From NCBI GenBank assembly GCA_031771865.1, contig JASISA010000001.1:1736001-1800000 (forward strand): a stretch of 64,000 bases of DNA, given 5' to 3'. A program made the translations under genes and the position numbers. This stretch comes from Nothophaeocryptopus gaeumannii (lineage: Eukaryota > Ascomycota > Dothideomycetes > Mycosphaerellales > Mycosphaerellaceae). This document shows, piece by piece, positions 31,418 through 43,341 of this stretch (its first letter is position 1; each line of letters starts with the position of its first letter). The notes beneath the pieces are model-generated. The model was not told where the DNA came from. It saw nothing but the letters and a program-made list of their open reading frames with translations, and searched no databases.

Positions 31418-33333
31418 CTAAGCCACAATATGTACGCTCTGCGGGTTCCTGAAGATATTCGCCCCATCATACATCTTCTTAATCTGCTGCAGCTTCGGAA
31501 GGTTAGAACCCCAGTACGCCTTCAGCGGATGCTGCAAAGCATCGTCCACATATCCAGCATACGCACTATCATCGACGCCAGGAGTGACTTTTTTCACAAG
31601 CGTGTTGAGACCGTTCAAGAAGTGCTTTTGCACGGACGAGACAGGCCCAAGGATGTTGACTGTGTAAGTCTGCAGCCACAGCAGCGCATCGCGGTGAACG
31701 TACGCAGTCGCATCGGGCGCCGGATCATTGATCGCTCCACCAGACAGATCGAAGACAACGAACCACAGCGCTGTTCCCTTTGCAGTCTGCTTGATGTATT
31801 CGAAGACTTTGGTGATAGCTTGAGGAGACATGAGTGTCTGAGGAGTGTACTTCAGACTCTTGGCGTAGAAGTGTGTTGGCGTGTGCGCACTGAACAGCGT
31901 TGAGAAGAGGCTGGACAGCTTTCCGTTCCCGCTTGAAAGTGCCTTAAGGTAGCCAGCCTGCTCTATCTGGCCGATGAGATCGATGATGGAGGTGAAGTTC
32001 AGGTTCGCCAGGAGGCCACCGACGAGTTGAAGCTCCTTCTGGTTGGCCAAGATAGGCAGGATTCCGGAGTAACGCAGGTCGGTGAAGAGACCCTCCAGTG
32101 TTGTGGCGTTTATGAACTGTGTCGCAAGACTCAGAAGTGAGTTGTTTGAGCTTTTGATAGCTTGCATGATCGCAGCAGGATCTCCTTTTTCGATCACAGG
32201 GAGGAGCTGTTGGATGCCCGAAAACACCGACACGAGCTGATCCGTCGGCAGGCTGACGAGGAGTGTGAGTAGCCCGCCTTTCTGTAGATCATCGAGGAGG
32301 CTGATGGTCGCAGTCAAGTTGAGTGAGTCCAAAACTTCGAAAATAGCGCTCGTAGGGATAGCTTGGGCTGTCAGGTGGCTCAGTCCAACCTGATCAAACT
32401 CCACTTGTGTTCCGAAGAACGATCCAGTCAACAGCAGAAAGCCTTCGTACACGTAGACTGTTCCGCTATATTTCCTGGAGAGGTTCGGCTGGGAGACCAA
32501 AGCCTGCCAAGCAGTATAGACAGTTGCCAGCGTGCTTGAATTCCCCGGAATTATGTACGAGTAGGAAATTCCCGGTACGATCTCCTTCGTTTGCAATGTG
32601 ATGCTTGTCACTATGCCGAACGACCAAGCCGCGCCTTTGATTGCAAAGAACACGTCTGGATTTTCGGTCTTGGAGGCCTTAACGATGGTACCGCAGGCCA
32701 GTACAACTTCAGCTTCGCACATCTGGTCTGATGCGAGACCCCACATCCGTGCCCCCGGGCCCAGTCCGCCGATTGCCCAGTGACCACCGACTCCGATAGA
32801 GTCGATGGAAGAATATGCGGCTGTACGATTGACACTCTTCAACCCCTTGCCCAAGCTGCCGAGAAGGTGACCTGTTCCAAAAGTAGCTTCCTGTGTTTGA
32901 TTGTTGTAGCTGAAATCAGTCAGGTATTTGAGATGAATCGAGAGTGAGCCATTCTGTCCTCCGAGACCTGAAGGTTCGTCAGCTCAGAGATTCCTCCAAT
33001 AAAGCCATGTACCATACCAAAGTTCAGATAGCTGTGCCCTCCAGCCTGGCTCTGCACCGCAACTCCCGCAGCGTGAGCACATTTGACGAGCGCAGAGACG
33101 TCCTTCGTATCCCGCGGAAATGCTACCGCTGCTGGAAAGTAGAGATGATCGAGATTGTACACATTGAGCTCAGTCGCGTATTCCGGCTCGTTCGGGAAAG
33201 AGTAGAGGCTGGAGTTTCCACCAACAGCGCTGGCGATGCATGTAGCGAATGAACGCGCATCAGGAGCAGACCAGGCAGCTGCGTAGCCTACCGCAAATGC
33301 GGCGACCAGAGATGATTGGAGCAGCATCTGCAA
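31418..33333 (-). CDS. secreted FAD-linked oxidoreductase, berberine-bridge/glucooligosaccharide oxidase type
   Basis: Exons 33333-33018 and 32967-31418, with a 50-bp intron (GTATGG, CTGAC, TTCAG) inside NFG|LGG, give 621 residues. A signal peptide (about 1-20) is followed by the FAD-binding PCMH domain with QAGGHSYLNFG, whose His carries the covalent flavin, and VGGHWAIGGLGPGARMWG. The BBE C-terminal motif is YWGSNLPKLQQIKKMYD. The Cys that forms the second flavin bond in many relatives is absent (SIDSIGVGGH). An unusually long Leu/Asn-rich insertion of over 100 residues lies in the substrate domain (about 370-480). It probably oxidises a sugar or phenolic outside the cell. Substrate unknown. 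Confidence 0.9.
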
Positions 33334-34215
33334 ATTCTGAGAATGAAGTCAAGCGAAACCAGCGTGTGAAGGTGATGTTGGAGTTGACTATAAGAGGATA
33401 TATTAGGACATGCTTTTGCCGCCCCCGGCATTAGAAGGCAACATGACATAGGCGATGTTGAATCCTCGACGTGAATATAGTTCCGGAAGGGATCGGTTGT
33501 TTCTATTGGAGACGTTCTGAGCGAATTTAATCTTGCGGCAGTCCGGGCTCCTGGACTATATGTTGTAGACTGGCAAGACCTGACGAGTAATAGCAGCGGC
33601 TGCAAGTGTGGTGGAAAGTTCTGCCGGTCGGCACTTACGCATGTAGCTGTGCTAAGTTTCTATAAGTGGCCCTATCCTTGCTCGCCACGCTGCGAAGGTG
33701 ATGAGTTGGGGTAGCGTAAAGAACGCCCTAGTTAGATGCTGGGTTGTCCGCAAAGGCAATCGGTCGTACAAGATGCGCCCAATATTGCTGAGAAGGTGAA
33801 CAGTATACGACGAGAGCGAGAGTGACGCATCGTTGCGAAGCCCAGTAAAATTGTGTCGTTACGATCCGGCTAAGAATTCCATCGAGCATCCGGATGACGA
33901 GCTTAGCGGACCTGGAATTCCGGCATTGCGCTCTGCTTGATACGAGTGGCAGCATGAACAGCCAACACTTTAGGGCTGGCATTGTCTGTCACATGGAACA
34001 GTGCTGTGAAGAATAAATTGAAGGGGGAAGTTGGGTCGAAGGTCCTGGACTGTTGGGCAAGCTTGACTTTTCGTTCGAAGCTGCCCCTGACTAGCATGCG
34101 AGGATGCCTCAGGTAAGACTATATTATGTAAGCCAAGGAGTCCTCAAAGCATGAGACCATGTGTCTCTGGCATGTTCGCGCTATGAATATGTTCCAACCT
34201 CTCCTGTTCTCATGA
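33334..34215. other. intergenic, nothing recognised
   Basis: Promoter side of the FAD oxidase and the 3' flank of the phosphoesterase. No gene supported. Confidence 0.4.
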
Positions 34216-35169
34216 TCAAGCCGCGGGCAGCCCAAGTTCAACAACCCAAGGAAGCTGTCTCGACTTCTCATCCTTCCCTTCAATCGCAGCATTTACAAAG
34301 AGAGTCTGCCTCCGCCGTTCAACATCCTCCCCAACATCAACATACCCCTGCCTTTCATACGCCCTTTTCCTCGCATCTTTCTCCTCGCCAGTCGTCGCAT
34401 CATCAAACTTCCCTGGATTCAAGCTCCCAAGCGTAGCAATCACCCTCGACCGCTCATTATCAATCGCAGTAAAATGGCTCACCTCCCCACCGACATACTC
34501 CCTCCACGCTACCTTCTTCGCCCCCCACCCTTCATGTGTATGTCCAAAGCAGTGCATCAGCGGCCTGACCTTGGCAATAGCGGCGAACAAGCTCGGACTC
34601 CCTGCTCATTTGCGGGAATCAGTGTAGTCGAGGACACCTCTCGCCGGGCCGTGCGTGACCGCAACATCAACGCTCTCATCAATCTCCCAGGAATGCTCTT
34701 CTTCGGGGTGATACTGGAATTCCCAGTCACTCAGTGAGGGCGTGAAAGGGCTGGCGTAGACCGTTAACGACGCTCCGTTGTCTAGGACAAAGCGATGCGT
34801 ACCTTCCGTAAGGAATCGGATTCCTGCTGCTTGGGCTTCTTCGCTTTCGAAAACTGCCTGCGCTTCACCGAAATCTCCATACTCTCTCTTGACGAGCGCG
34901 GCGTTCAAGGATGGTTCGATGGATTGAAGTTTCTTCTTGAACATGGGAATGTCCATCGTGAAGTCGTGGTTGCCTGGTATCACCAGTTTTAGCTTTGCTG
35001 GTAGATTCTTGAGCGTTACAAGTGCAGTCTTGAATGCGGAGAGTTTTGATCCTTCGGTGAGGTCACCACAATGTATGGCGATGTCGACCGGGTCGAGAAG
35101 CGGGATCTGGAGTTCGTCTCCGTGGGTGTCGGAGAGAACAAGGAATCGGGTTCTAATCCGTGCGTCCAT
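34216..35169 (-). pseudogene. calcineurin-like phosphoesterase with in-frame stop
   Basis: One 318-codon frame from ATG 35169 with all metallophosphoesterase motifs: LVLSDTHGD, HCGDLT, GNHD, VTHGPARG, and GHTHEGWGAK. TGA at 34606-34608 falls between the last two, just after LDYTDSRK. No donor/acceptor pair of usual length removes the stop. A product ending there would lack the GHTH metal ligands and be inactive. CGA (Arg) to TGA is the simplest origin. Fungal relatives are single-domain, often single-exon, dinuclear-metal phosphoesterases of unknown substrate. Confidence 0.8.
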
Positions 35170-35414
35170 TATTGGTCAGTGTGACAGAGCGTAAGTGGCA
35201 CTGGGAGATTTTGACTTCTGACCAGTCTACGTTGTAGATGAGCAGTGTATGATGTGATCTTGCTGGAAAAGGGCGGAAGAGCTCATACTTCTAGCTGTCA
35301 TGTCCTCAAGCGGATCAACTTTTGCTCATGAGCCAAGTTTCGACGCCAAAGATTGGTCGTATGTTTCTGTCCTCATCAGTGCACTGAGGACACGAGTCCA
35401 ATGGCACTATTGCT

Positions 35415-36534
35415 TCATACAGTCCCAAAAATTGGGTCCAGCAACCTATCAACAAACCAGACACATCCGTTATCCGCGCAGACCCTCTTCGAGATTCGCG
35501 CGTTGTTCGCCCGGCCAGCAGAAACACCGATATCGAAACCCGTGGTCGACCGTACCTTGCTCGCTCCCTCATCATACTCGCCCAGTCCAAATTTCAGCAA
35601 GAAAGTCGAAGCACCAAAGTTGGAGTTCTGGATCAGCTTCACCAGAGCTCCGCTCGGAAGACGATCCAAAGCCTTCTTGTTCGGTGCAAGGTACACAGTG
35701 TGGGCCGATTGATTCCTCTCCTCTGGTCCCAAAGACAGTCTTGTCAAGAAGTCCGGATCTAGTGTCTCGTACATCGAATTCAGAGGCTGCAGATCCGGCT
35801 CTGATGCAAGTATGTCTTCCATCGTCCCATCACGCTTGGTCGTGGTCGGCAGCTCTTCGTTCTCTGCTGGAGAGTCTGCGCCGAAGTATGTCAAGAATGT
35901 ATCGAGCAGCCGATCGATTTTGTAAACAATACCGTTCGATGCAGGTACGTGATCCAACTTGCCAGAGCTGTCTTTGATGAGATTCGACTGCTCGCCAATG
36001 GAGTACTCCGATCTGGTGAGGCCTGGGTTTGAAACCATACCGCCCGTGGCATTGATGCTGACCGAGAAGCCACCAACGAATCTGAGCGGCTCAGTGGCGA
36101 AAAGCTCGCTGGGTGAGAGCTTGCCTAGAATGATGTGATTCTGGAGGATAGTTGCCAAGAAATCGTAGCTCGCGGGTTCCGTCAAGGCGTGGAGTACCTC
36201 AGGTGGAATTCTGGAGAGCGCCTGCGATCATGGTTGTAAGTGCATAAAAAAAAGCGTGGAGGTAAATTACCTTATCAGTCGGTGCCAACACAGTGTATTG
36301 AATACCGGTAGCCGGATTGTTGAACCTTTCTTCAAAAGCCGGACTTGGTATTCCTGAAGGATCTCCAGTGCTGTTGAAGAGCCTGTAGAACAACTCCAGA
36401 TCCGGAGCTCTCGCAATGGTCGTCAAGACTGGATCTTGGCCCGTGCACTGCCGTCTCTCCCGGACTTGCGGTAGTGCATGGCATGTGGCAATAGTAGCAA
36501 GTAGCCAGATACCGGTAGTGAACATCATGCTCAA
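35415..36534 (-). CDS. secreted fasciclin (FAS1) domain protein
   Basis: Exons 36534-36271 and 36221-35415, with a 49-bp intron (GTAATT...CGCAG, phase 0), give 356 residues. Signal peptide at about 1-21 (MSMMFTTGIWLLATIATCHA). Two FAS1 repeats are visible: the first with IQYTVLAPTDK and VYKIDRLLDTFLTYF, the second with SAHTVYLAPNKKALDRL and CVWFVDRLLDPIF, where the chain ends. There is no GPI signal or C-terminal membrane helix. FAS1 proteins act in cell-surface adhesion or wall association; a secreted matrix role is inferred. Confidence 0.88.
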
Positions 36535-37619
36535 CTAAGTCCTTCCTGCAACTCGAAGACCTGAGGATAGGCCTTGGGCACAGATCTCGCCGCGAAGTTG
36601 CCATTATATACCGAGCTGTAATTAAATTTCAGAAGCTCTACGAGCGACCGCAGAGGCTAAGTTTCCGTTGCAGCCGGATTCTCCGCTAACATGAGGCATC
36701 AACCTTGGAGTTCGGAGAGGAACAGTCGTCATTTGCTGCTCTGTTCTCGGTCTTTCCAGCGGGAGCGTCTGATGCCTCGCAATCATACCACGAGACTGAT
36801 GCCGGTTGTCAGGCCTCTTGATCCTGGTCCGTACGAAGCTTGAAGGGAAGTCCTCCAAAAAAGAAGCAGATAGTGGTAGGGTTATCGCATATATGGCTTT
36901 TAGACGACCCGTGCGGTTTCAAGGCTCCACGCAAAGATCAGTCCAGAAACATCAATCAAAGCATTCGTCCATCTTGCATTCATATTTGACGCGTCCTTGT
37001 TGCTGATGAAGTCCTGGCTCAGACACACTGGCTTTCCGGCTACTTCGGCGCAGAGGTAGCCCGCGCAGATCGTGTTTTCGTATCGCGGTCACGAGCTGCG
37101 CGTCTGTAGGCCCGCATCGTGGATATAAATGCCGTTGAACCAACCGGTAGAGGCCTGAAGCAATGGAGCGGATTCGTGATCTTGTCTCGCTCATGACCAC
37201 GTCTTCTATGCTGACCTGTTCATGAGCTACTATACGCCGGTCGAATCGTAATGAATCAGGCTGTGAGAACGATGTTGATGATATTGTACGGAGCAAGAAG
37301 CAAGTTGAGGCAGGGAAGCCAAAGACCTCGTCAGTGGAAAATACGCGCTGATTCAGCATTCTTAGCCTGAGGAACACGCGCTCGCATTCAACATAGAATA
37401 CCGTGCTGACATTGAACATATACATTGTAGCTCGTGTACCTCAATGGCGTCCTCTACAACAAGTCATTACAAGAAAGGAAGAATCATCGGTGTTTCCTCC
37501 TGGGGTCGCTATTCGTGAGCCCGCACTGTGCCAAGTGCATCTATGAACTGCGCATCACGTTCGTTGCCAAAGCTCGCTGAATCGCTGATCAAAAGAATCG
37601 ACTCGCTTCGGACACCAAA
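36535..37619. other. intergenic, nothing recognised
   Basis: About 1.1 kb. A 157-codon minus-strand frame at 36952-37425 has no recognisable feature and was not called. Confidence 0.4.
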
Positions 37620-38682
37620 TCATATAGCGTCGTATGGCTTCTGACCATAGACAACGTATCTGTGACGATCATTAGCGGACATGATGTGCGGAATCGAGGT
37701 AAAGACAGACTCACAAGGGGCAGTAGCTGTGGATGGATTTCTTCTTCCATTCCCTCTTCACTTCCAGTAACAACACCTCCATTTCCTGCTCACTCCAGCC
37801 GAGACCCATTGTAAAAGTCCGCACACTCAACCCACTGACACCTTCCAGAAGGCCGACGAGGAACAACAAGCCCGCCTCGCGGAGCCGCTTGTCCTTCGGC
37901 CAAGGACCGACAGGAATCTTGAAAGCTTTGATGGTGACGTTGACGAAGCCCACGGCCTCCATCTGAGCCTTCATTTGATCCGGATAGCAGCGACCAGTGA
38001 GATTAAATCTCCTAACTCCATCCTCCCACAGATGTTCCCACCGCTGCACAGCGCCGTCTTTAGGCATGGTGCCATCGTCCGAGCCGAAGCAAAGATCAAA
38101 CTCCTGGTTCTCGACCCAGCCTCCAGGTTCGAGATTCGCCCAAGCTTGTCGGTAGAAGAAGTCCCAGGATTTGATCGCAAAGCCGTTCATAAGCCGGGTG
38201 TGGATAAAGTCGAACTTTTGGTTGAATGTCCAATTTTCATCTCCATCCATGACTTGGAATTCAAGATTTGGGGGTACCGCAGTTGGCTGAATAGGCGAAA
38301 GATCCACTCCAATAACTTGAGCGTTTGGATGATCGTCCGCGACATCAATGGCCCATATTCCAGTGCCTGTGCCAACATCCAGCACCTGTCGCGGGTGTTG
38401 TAGAGGACAGTGCCAATGCTTTTCCCCCATCGTCAGCCGGCAACTGTGATAAGTAATATCCATTCGCTCCTGTTCCCGCTCGTCGTTTGGTAGCGCATAT
38501 TTCTTGTCGTTCTGGAAAGCATGATAAGTCCGGCCGTTTTCCTGTTCGTATTCGAATATACTGGAAGCAACTGATTCTGTCGATAGATATCCATCGTCAT
38601 AGCCCGAGTCGTCACTGAAAACGTCCGTATCCTGCGCTAGCATCTCAACATTGTTGAGCTCATTCTGATCTACCGCCGCCAT
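37620..38682 (-). CDS. SAM-dependent methyltransferase (LaeA-like class)
   Basis: Exons 38682-37715 and 37659-37620, with a 55-bp intron (GTGAGT, GCTAAT, CACAG), give 335 residues. The tiny last exon supplies YVVYGQKP, the usual C-terminal strand of this family, which supports the splice. Motif I (VLDVGTGTGIWAIDVADDHP) lies at about residue 100, then GVDLSPIQP, and FDFIHTRLMNGF with the post-motif LEPGGWVENQEFD. The N-terminus is acidic. Relatives include LaeA-type regulators and small-molecule methyltransferases; which of the two applies cannot be told from sequence. It is transcribed divergently from the P450 at 39597. Confidence 0.9.
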
Positions 38683-39596
38683 GCTGCCCGCCGCACCCCA
38701 GTCTGCGGGAACGAAAAGTAATGCCAGTCGGGGAAAAGGCGAAAGCTAAGGCAGGCCGTGTGACGCAAGTAGCGGCAATGATTGAGACTCTGGAGACTCG
38801 TTGTGCCCAGGCCAAGGAGGAGATGGGCAAGATATGGCAGTTCAAGAACTGCCAGTGTGCCGGTAGCGGTCCGGAGCCCGACCCCGGTCCTTGATACCTG
38901 CACACGCGTGCTCAGTGTAACCGACTGCACGTGGGGTTGAAGAAGAGGTTCGGGTGGGGTGGGGCGTGGGAGCGTCTAGAGGAAGTCTACTGCACGTCAA
39001 GATCCGTGCCACCCACTTCCCCGAGGTACAGCGAATTGCTGAGTCGCCGGAGGAGGAGCAAAAGTCGTGCAGCAAGATACGCACTGTACTGTAAGAAGAT
39101 GGCACAAAAAAGCGATACGTGTCGTGTAGAGAGCCCGGTAGAAGTCGCAACTCTGGCGTCTTTGGGCATTGGGAGCGAGCTGTTGTGCGACCACCCACCT
39201 TTGGCTTTTCTGCCTCAGCCTTCCGTCCTCCCCATTTCGGTGCTGAGACAAGAATTGTGTCCCATTGCGCCAAGCCGGTCATAGTCTAGCCTATTGGCAA
39301 CGTTCGAGTCGGTGCCGCCGAGCTGCCGCCCAAGGGTCTCACTATATCTCTCGCAGCACGTCCAAGGAGGCTTCTCCATCTTCTCACGGCATCTCTTGCA
39401 CAAACAGCTTCGGCCATGCTCGTCTGCAGCCTGCCATTGTGCAGTGTTCAATCGGGCCGGATCTGTTGCTGATTGCTCGCTACCTGAAAGCGTGCATTCA
39501 AGAGAGCGGCTTTTCCTGTGCCAGGGGCCCCGTCGCTTTCTTTTGATCTCGATTGGCTAGGTCTCGTTTGAAACTGGTCACAGCGATACCGACAGT
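38683..39596. promoter_or_regulatory. shared divergent intergenic region, methyltransferase and P450
   Basis: A 914-bp region between two outward-facing genes, so it must hold both promoters. No specific binding site was recognised and no additional gene is supported. Confidence 0.45.
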
Positions 39597-41224
39597 ATGC
39601 CATCGCTATCCAATATCGCAATTGCAGCTGTCACAGTGGCCTTGCTGTACTACATTTTTGGTGCGACTGTAAATTATCGACACCTACGGCAGTTTAAAGG
39701 CCCGCCGCTCGCCAGCTTCTCGCGTCTTTGGCTCTTCTGGGAAGAATGCAGTGGACGACTTTCCAAATCGCAATTTGCTGCCTTACAGAAGTATGGTGAG
39801 TTGCGACTCGTATCAGGACAACGTGATAGCTTTTGCGCTGACGTGGGTCTAGGATCTCCGGCCCGGATTGGCCATGACCTGTTGGTTACCGACGATGCGG
39901 ATCTAATTCGTCATATGAATGCGCCTGGCTCGAGATGGACGCGTTCTGGGTGGTACGATGCGATGCGAATGGATCCTAGGATAGACACTGTATTTTCCAC
40001 GCGGGATGAGAACCTGCACGCGGAGCTCAAGTCCAAAGAAGCCAGCGGCGTGAGCATAGCTCGGACTTTCTCGGTGATGGCAAGTGACTGACAAATTGCA
40101 GTATAATGGGCGGGATATTGCAACTCTTGAACCGGACATTGATGCTCGTATAGCCGATCTTATCGATCTTATCCGAAAGCACAATGGTGTGTCGATGGAC
40201 TTCGCGAATGCGGCTCGCTTTTTCACCTTGGACGTCCTGAGCACCGTGGCTTTTGGCAGGCCTTTTGGATTCATGGAACACAATGAGGACCTCTGGGAGT
40301 ACAACAAGACCACAATGGACTTCATGCTGGTCCTTGGACTCACTGCTAACCACAGCGCAGTCCGGTCAATGCTGTCGCAGGATTGGGTGCAGGCTCTGGC
40401 AGCTCCAAAGGTGACAGACAAGTCCGGCGTTGGTCCAGCTTTGGCATTTGCACGCAAAGCAGTCGCAGAGAGGTTCGGTCCCGATGCCAAAGTCAAGAAG
40501 GATATGCTGGGGTCCTTCGTATCGAAAGGGCTGTCGCAGGTCCAATGCGAAGCCGAAGCGTTCCTCCAGATCATCGCCGGATCAGATTCGACAACAACAG
40601 TACTAAGGTCTACCATATGGCTACTTCTAGGGAATCCCGCAGCCTATGCAAGGCTTCGAGCTGAAATCGACAAGGCGCTCACCGATGGAGTAGGCCCTGG
40701 TCCTGTCAAGCATGCCGACACCCTCAAGTTGCCCTATCTTAGAGCTGTCATTCTGGAGGGAATGAGGATGTTCCCGCCACTCTTTGGTCTCAAGGAAAAA
40801 CGCGCTCCTCCGGGGGGTGAAGAAGTTAACGGCATCTTTTATCCAGAAGGAACCGGAGTGGCCATCTGCGACGATGCTGTCTGCCGGCAGAAGGAGGTGT
40901 TTGGAGAAGATGCTGACATCTTCCGGCCTGGGCGATTTTTGGAAGCTGGTGGCAGCCTCAATAGCAGGATGACCCGGACTGTAGAGGTGATCTTTGGGAC
41001 CGGTAGATTTCAGTGTCTTGGAAAGCACATTGCGACGATGGAGTTGCATAAGGCGATTTTTGAAGTAAGTCCTTCGTGTGTCGAGGGTGGGCCCCAGCTG
41101 ACTTGACCAGATAATGCGACATTTCGACTTCTCAATGGCCGACGCCATGCGCGGCGTGGACACCATCCGGCATAATGTTTTCATGCAGACTAACATGAAT
41201 CTGGTGCCATGTGAGCGGATATGA
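39597..41224 (+). CDS. cytochrome P450 monooxygenase (pisatin demethylase-like)
   Basis: Exons 39597-39795, 39853-40049, 40102-41064 and 41111-41224; introns of 57, 52 and 46 bp all have GT-AG ends. Product 490 residues. N-terminal membrane anchor at about 4-24. I-helix IAGSDSTTT, K-helix EGMR (ExxR), PERF-region FRPGRF, and haem loop FGTGRFQCLGKHIA with the Cys ligand. Overall similarity is to fungal class II E-group P450s of the pisatin demethylase type, ER-bound and reductase-dependent. The substrate is unknown. Divergent neighbour of a methyltransferase. Confidence 0.93.
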
Positions 41225-41405
41225 TCTTATGATGGGAGGATGGCGTGGATCATTAGACTTGCTGCATTTCGAGATACCACTTTGCACCTGAATTGATCTT
41301 CTTTGGCGCCCTGCTGCTATTCCAGGTGTTCAGGAAGAGGACTCCAAGTTGTGAAATGCTGACGAGAATTGTAGAGGTGAAGTCGAGACCGCGTGGCCTC
41401 GAAGC

Positions 41406-42101
41406 TCACGATCCAACCCCAAGGCAGGGGCGACCATCATTACTGTCGATAACCGCGGCGCATTCAATGAGCCTGTTCATCTCCTCCAACCACGTAGTCA
41501 AGAATGGCACCCGGCTTCCGGCAGTGACAACCGGCTTGATGCTCGCCGGAGAAAGACCATCTTCTCTGAGGCAATCGAACATGACGGCAGCAGCCTTCGC
41601 TCCCGCACTTTGCAAAACTCGGCTTCTGGTCAATTTTTGAATGGTCTCGATGGTCAGCATTGTCGCACGAAGATGACTCTTGGGCCCAGCATTGCACACA
41701 AGCGTATGCGATCCATACTCCTGGAAGCGGACGAGGATGGTGCTGATCACTGCGGCTTTAGCAGGCCCAATATTGCGCAGCCAGACGCGCAGCGCCGAAT
41801 ACGATTTTGGATATCTGATTTCGGTGAAGGCGGAGATGTGCGTACACAGATCCGACATGGTAGGCTCAAGTCGGCTTGGGAAGAGGTACACGCTTTCGTT
41901 CGCTTCAAACGTGGTCTCCCCCCAGAAGATCTCGAGTGCTTCTGCTCTGATCTGCCTGCAGGTACGAAGCAGCCCTGATTCTGGAGTCTTGGTGTCTGCA
42001 CCAATTCGCACCGGCTCTGTGCCATTGAGCGACAGGCGGTAGATCTGGTTCCGCAACTCCGCCGCGAGCGCGAGCAGCGGCGGTGGGTTCTGTTCCATCA
42101 T
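41406..42101 (-). CDS. 2EXR/F-box-like domain protein
   Basis: Intact single frame of 231 residues. The N-terminus has the fungal 2EXR-type pattern LALAAELRNQIYRLSL...LLRTCRQIRAEALEIFW. The rest is helical (AALRVWLRNIGPAKAAVIST) with no catalytic motif. Such proteins form large lineage-specific families in Dothideomycetes and function is unknown. The Met-Met start at 42101 follows a normal leader. Confidence 0.75.
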   Translation of the reverse strand: MMEQNPPPLLALAAELRNQIYRLSLNGTEPVRIGADTKTPESGLLRTCRQIRAEALEIFWGETTFEANESVYLFPSRLEPTMSDLCTHISAFTEIRYPKSYSALRVWLRNIGPAKAAVISTILVRFQEYGSHTLVCNAGPKSHLRATMLTIETIQKLTRSRVLQSAGAKAAAVMFDCLREDGLSPASIKPVVTAGSRVPFLTTWLEEMNRLIECAAVIDSNDGRPCLGVGS

Positions 42102-42635
42102 GGTAGATTCGCCGCTTGTCTCAGAGTTGGTGGAAAGCTACATCGGGCTTGGATTGGAGAGGCAACGGGTGATAGAGATAAAAGTGCAACATCAGGGACC
42201 ACCGAGCTCTGCATGTGAAAACGCGGAAGCTTCCGGGCAGTTCCTCACTGCAGCCCACCTGCCCTGTCAGCTTCTGTACAAACGTCAAATTAGGGAGAAC
42301 CCTATATACCGACATGACTTGTGACACGTCTAATAGTCATCTGGGGGCAAGGGTACCAAGCTGGTAAGGACTGCGCTGGGAACTCAGAGGACCGACTTCA
42401 CTTAGACGCTGGAAATGGTTCTATGTCATTGGGCGCTCTTCCGCGACTCACAACACTCGAAGCCAGTTCAGCCACCGACTCTGTCCAGGCTATTCCACGC
42501 GCTCAGAATGGTGTCATCCATTGATAGAGTGCATCTTAAGCCGTGTTGTCCTGGCTAAGCTCTCTGATCTGGTCGCCAGCCGCGGGCTACTCCTCTTCGT
42601 CCTCCTCGTCGAAGTCATTGGGACGTCTCTGGCCA
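42102..42635. other. intergenic, nothing recognised
   Basis: No gene seen between the 2EXR-like gene and the truncated F-box-family copy. Confidence 0.4.
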
Positions 42636-43103
42636 TTACTGACGGCTCTCCTTTCCTTTGCGCAACTTCCGATAGACCGGCCGCACATACCCGTCAGCCT
42701 TCATCGCCTTTACTTCCTCCTGCTGGAACTCGAGAGTTTCCTGTTTCCACGTACGGAAACCATCGTCCCTCTTCGCGTCAAGCTTCTCGAGCTCGCGTTC
42801 ATGGCCCTCAGTTTCATCGGGATGCTCTTCCTGCGCGTTTTAGTCCCACAGAACGGCTTCACACTCATCCCGTTCCTCATGCGACACCAAGACCTTGTGA
42901 AGCGCGAGAAAACGGTCGAAGAACTCGCCCAGCGTGGCTTTCTGGCCAACGTACCAATCTTGCACGCCGTAGACGTTTCCACGAAGTTCCTGAGACAAGG
43001 CAAGCTTGAGGTTCACCTCGATATGAGTTGGTGCACGCGAGTTGCAGGCCTTGATTTGGCGCCACGATGCCTCTTTCTGCACATGATTCAAGTGTTCTGT
43101 CAT
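42636..43103 (-). pseudogene. F-box-like family, truncated C-terminal copy
   Basis: From Met 43103 the frame gives KEASWRQIKACN and ATLGEFFDRF, the family's second-half landmarks, without the N-terminal F-box. A TAA at about 42841 interrupts it, followed in the same frame by a coding-like stretch (FRTWKQETLEFQQEEVKAMK, ADGYVRP) ending at 42636. A 57-63 bp intron (GT..., CTAAAAC, GCGCAG) could remove the stop. It directly follows the intact member at 43342-44417 and looks like a partial duplicate. Confidence 0.6.
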
Positions 43104-43341
43104 GCATGAAAGTCGACTAAGTGGTCTTATGAAGGGAAAGAGAAGCGCTAGCAACAGTAAAGAACAGAAAAGTTTTGGTCATCAACGGCTTGGCTTTTGA
43201 CAACAGCAAATGCCCGTACGTATCGGGACGCGATGGAAATTCAACGCCATTCCGTGTTTGGCACTCTCGAAGGACTCAGACGCAGCTCCCCTGATCAGTA
43301 CGCCATGCATGAAAAGACATCAATCTCCCAAATGAGCTGCT

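Noticed and set aside
36952..37425. 157-codon minus-strand frame
   Set aside because: Mixed composition without any recognisable motif, and no convincing start context or splice support.
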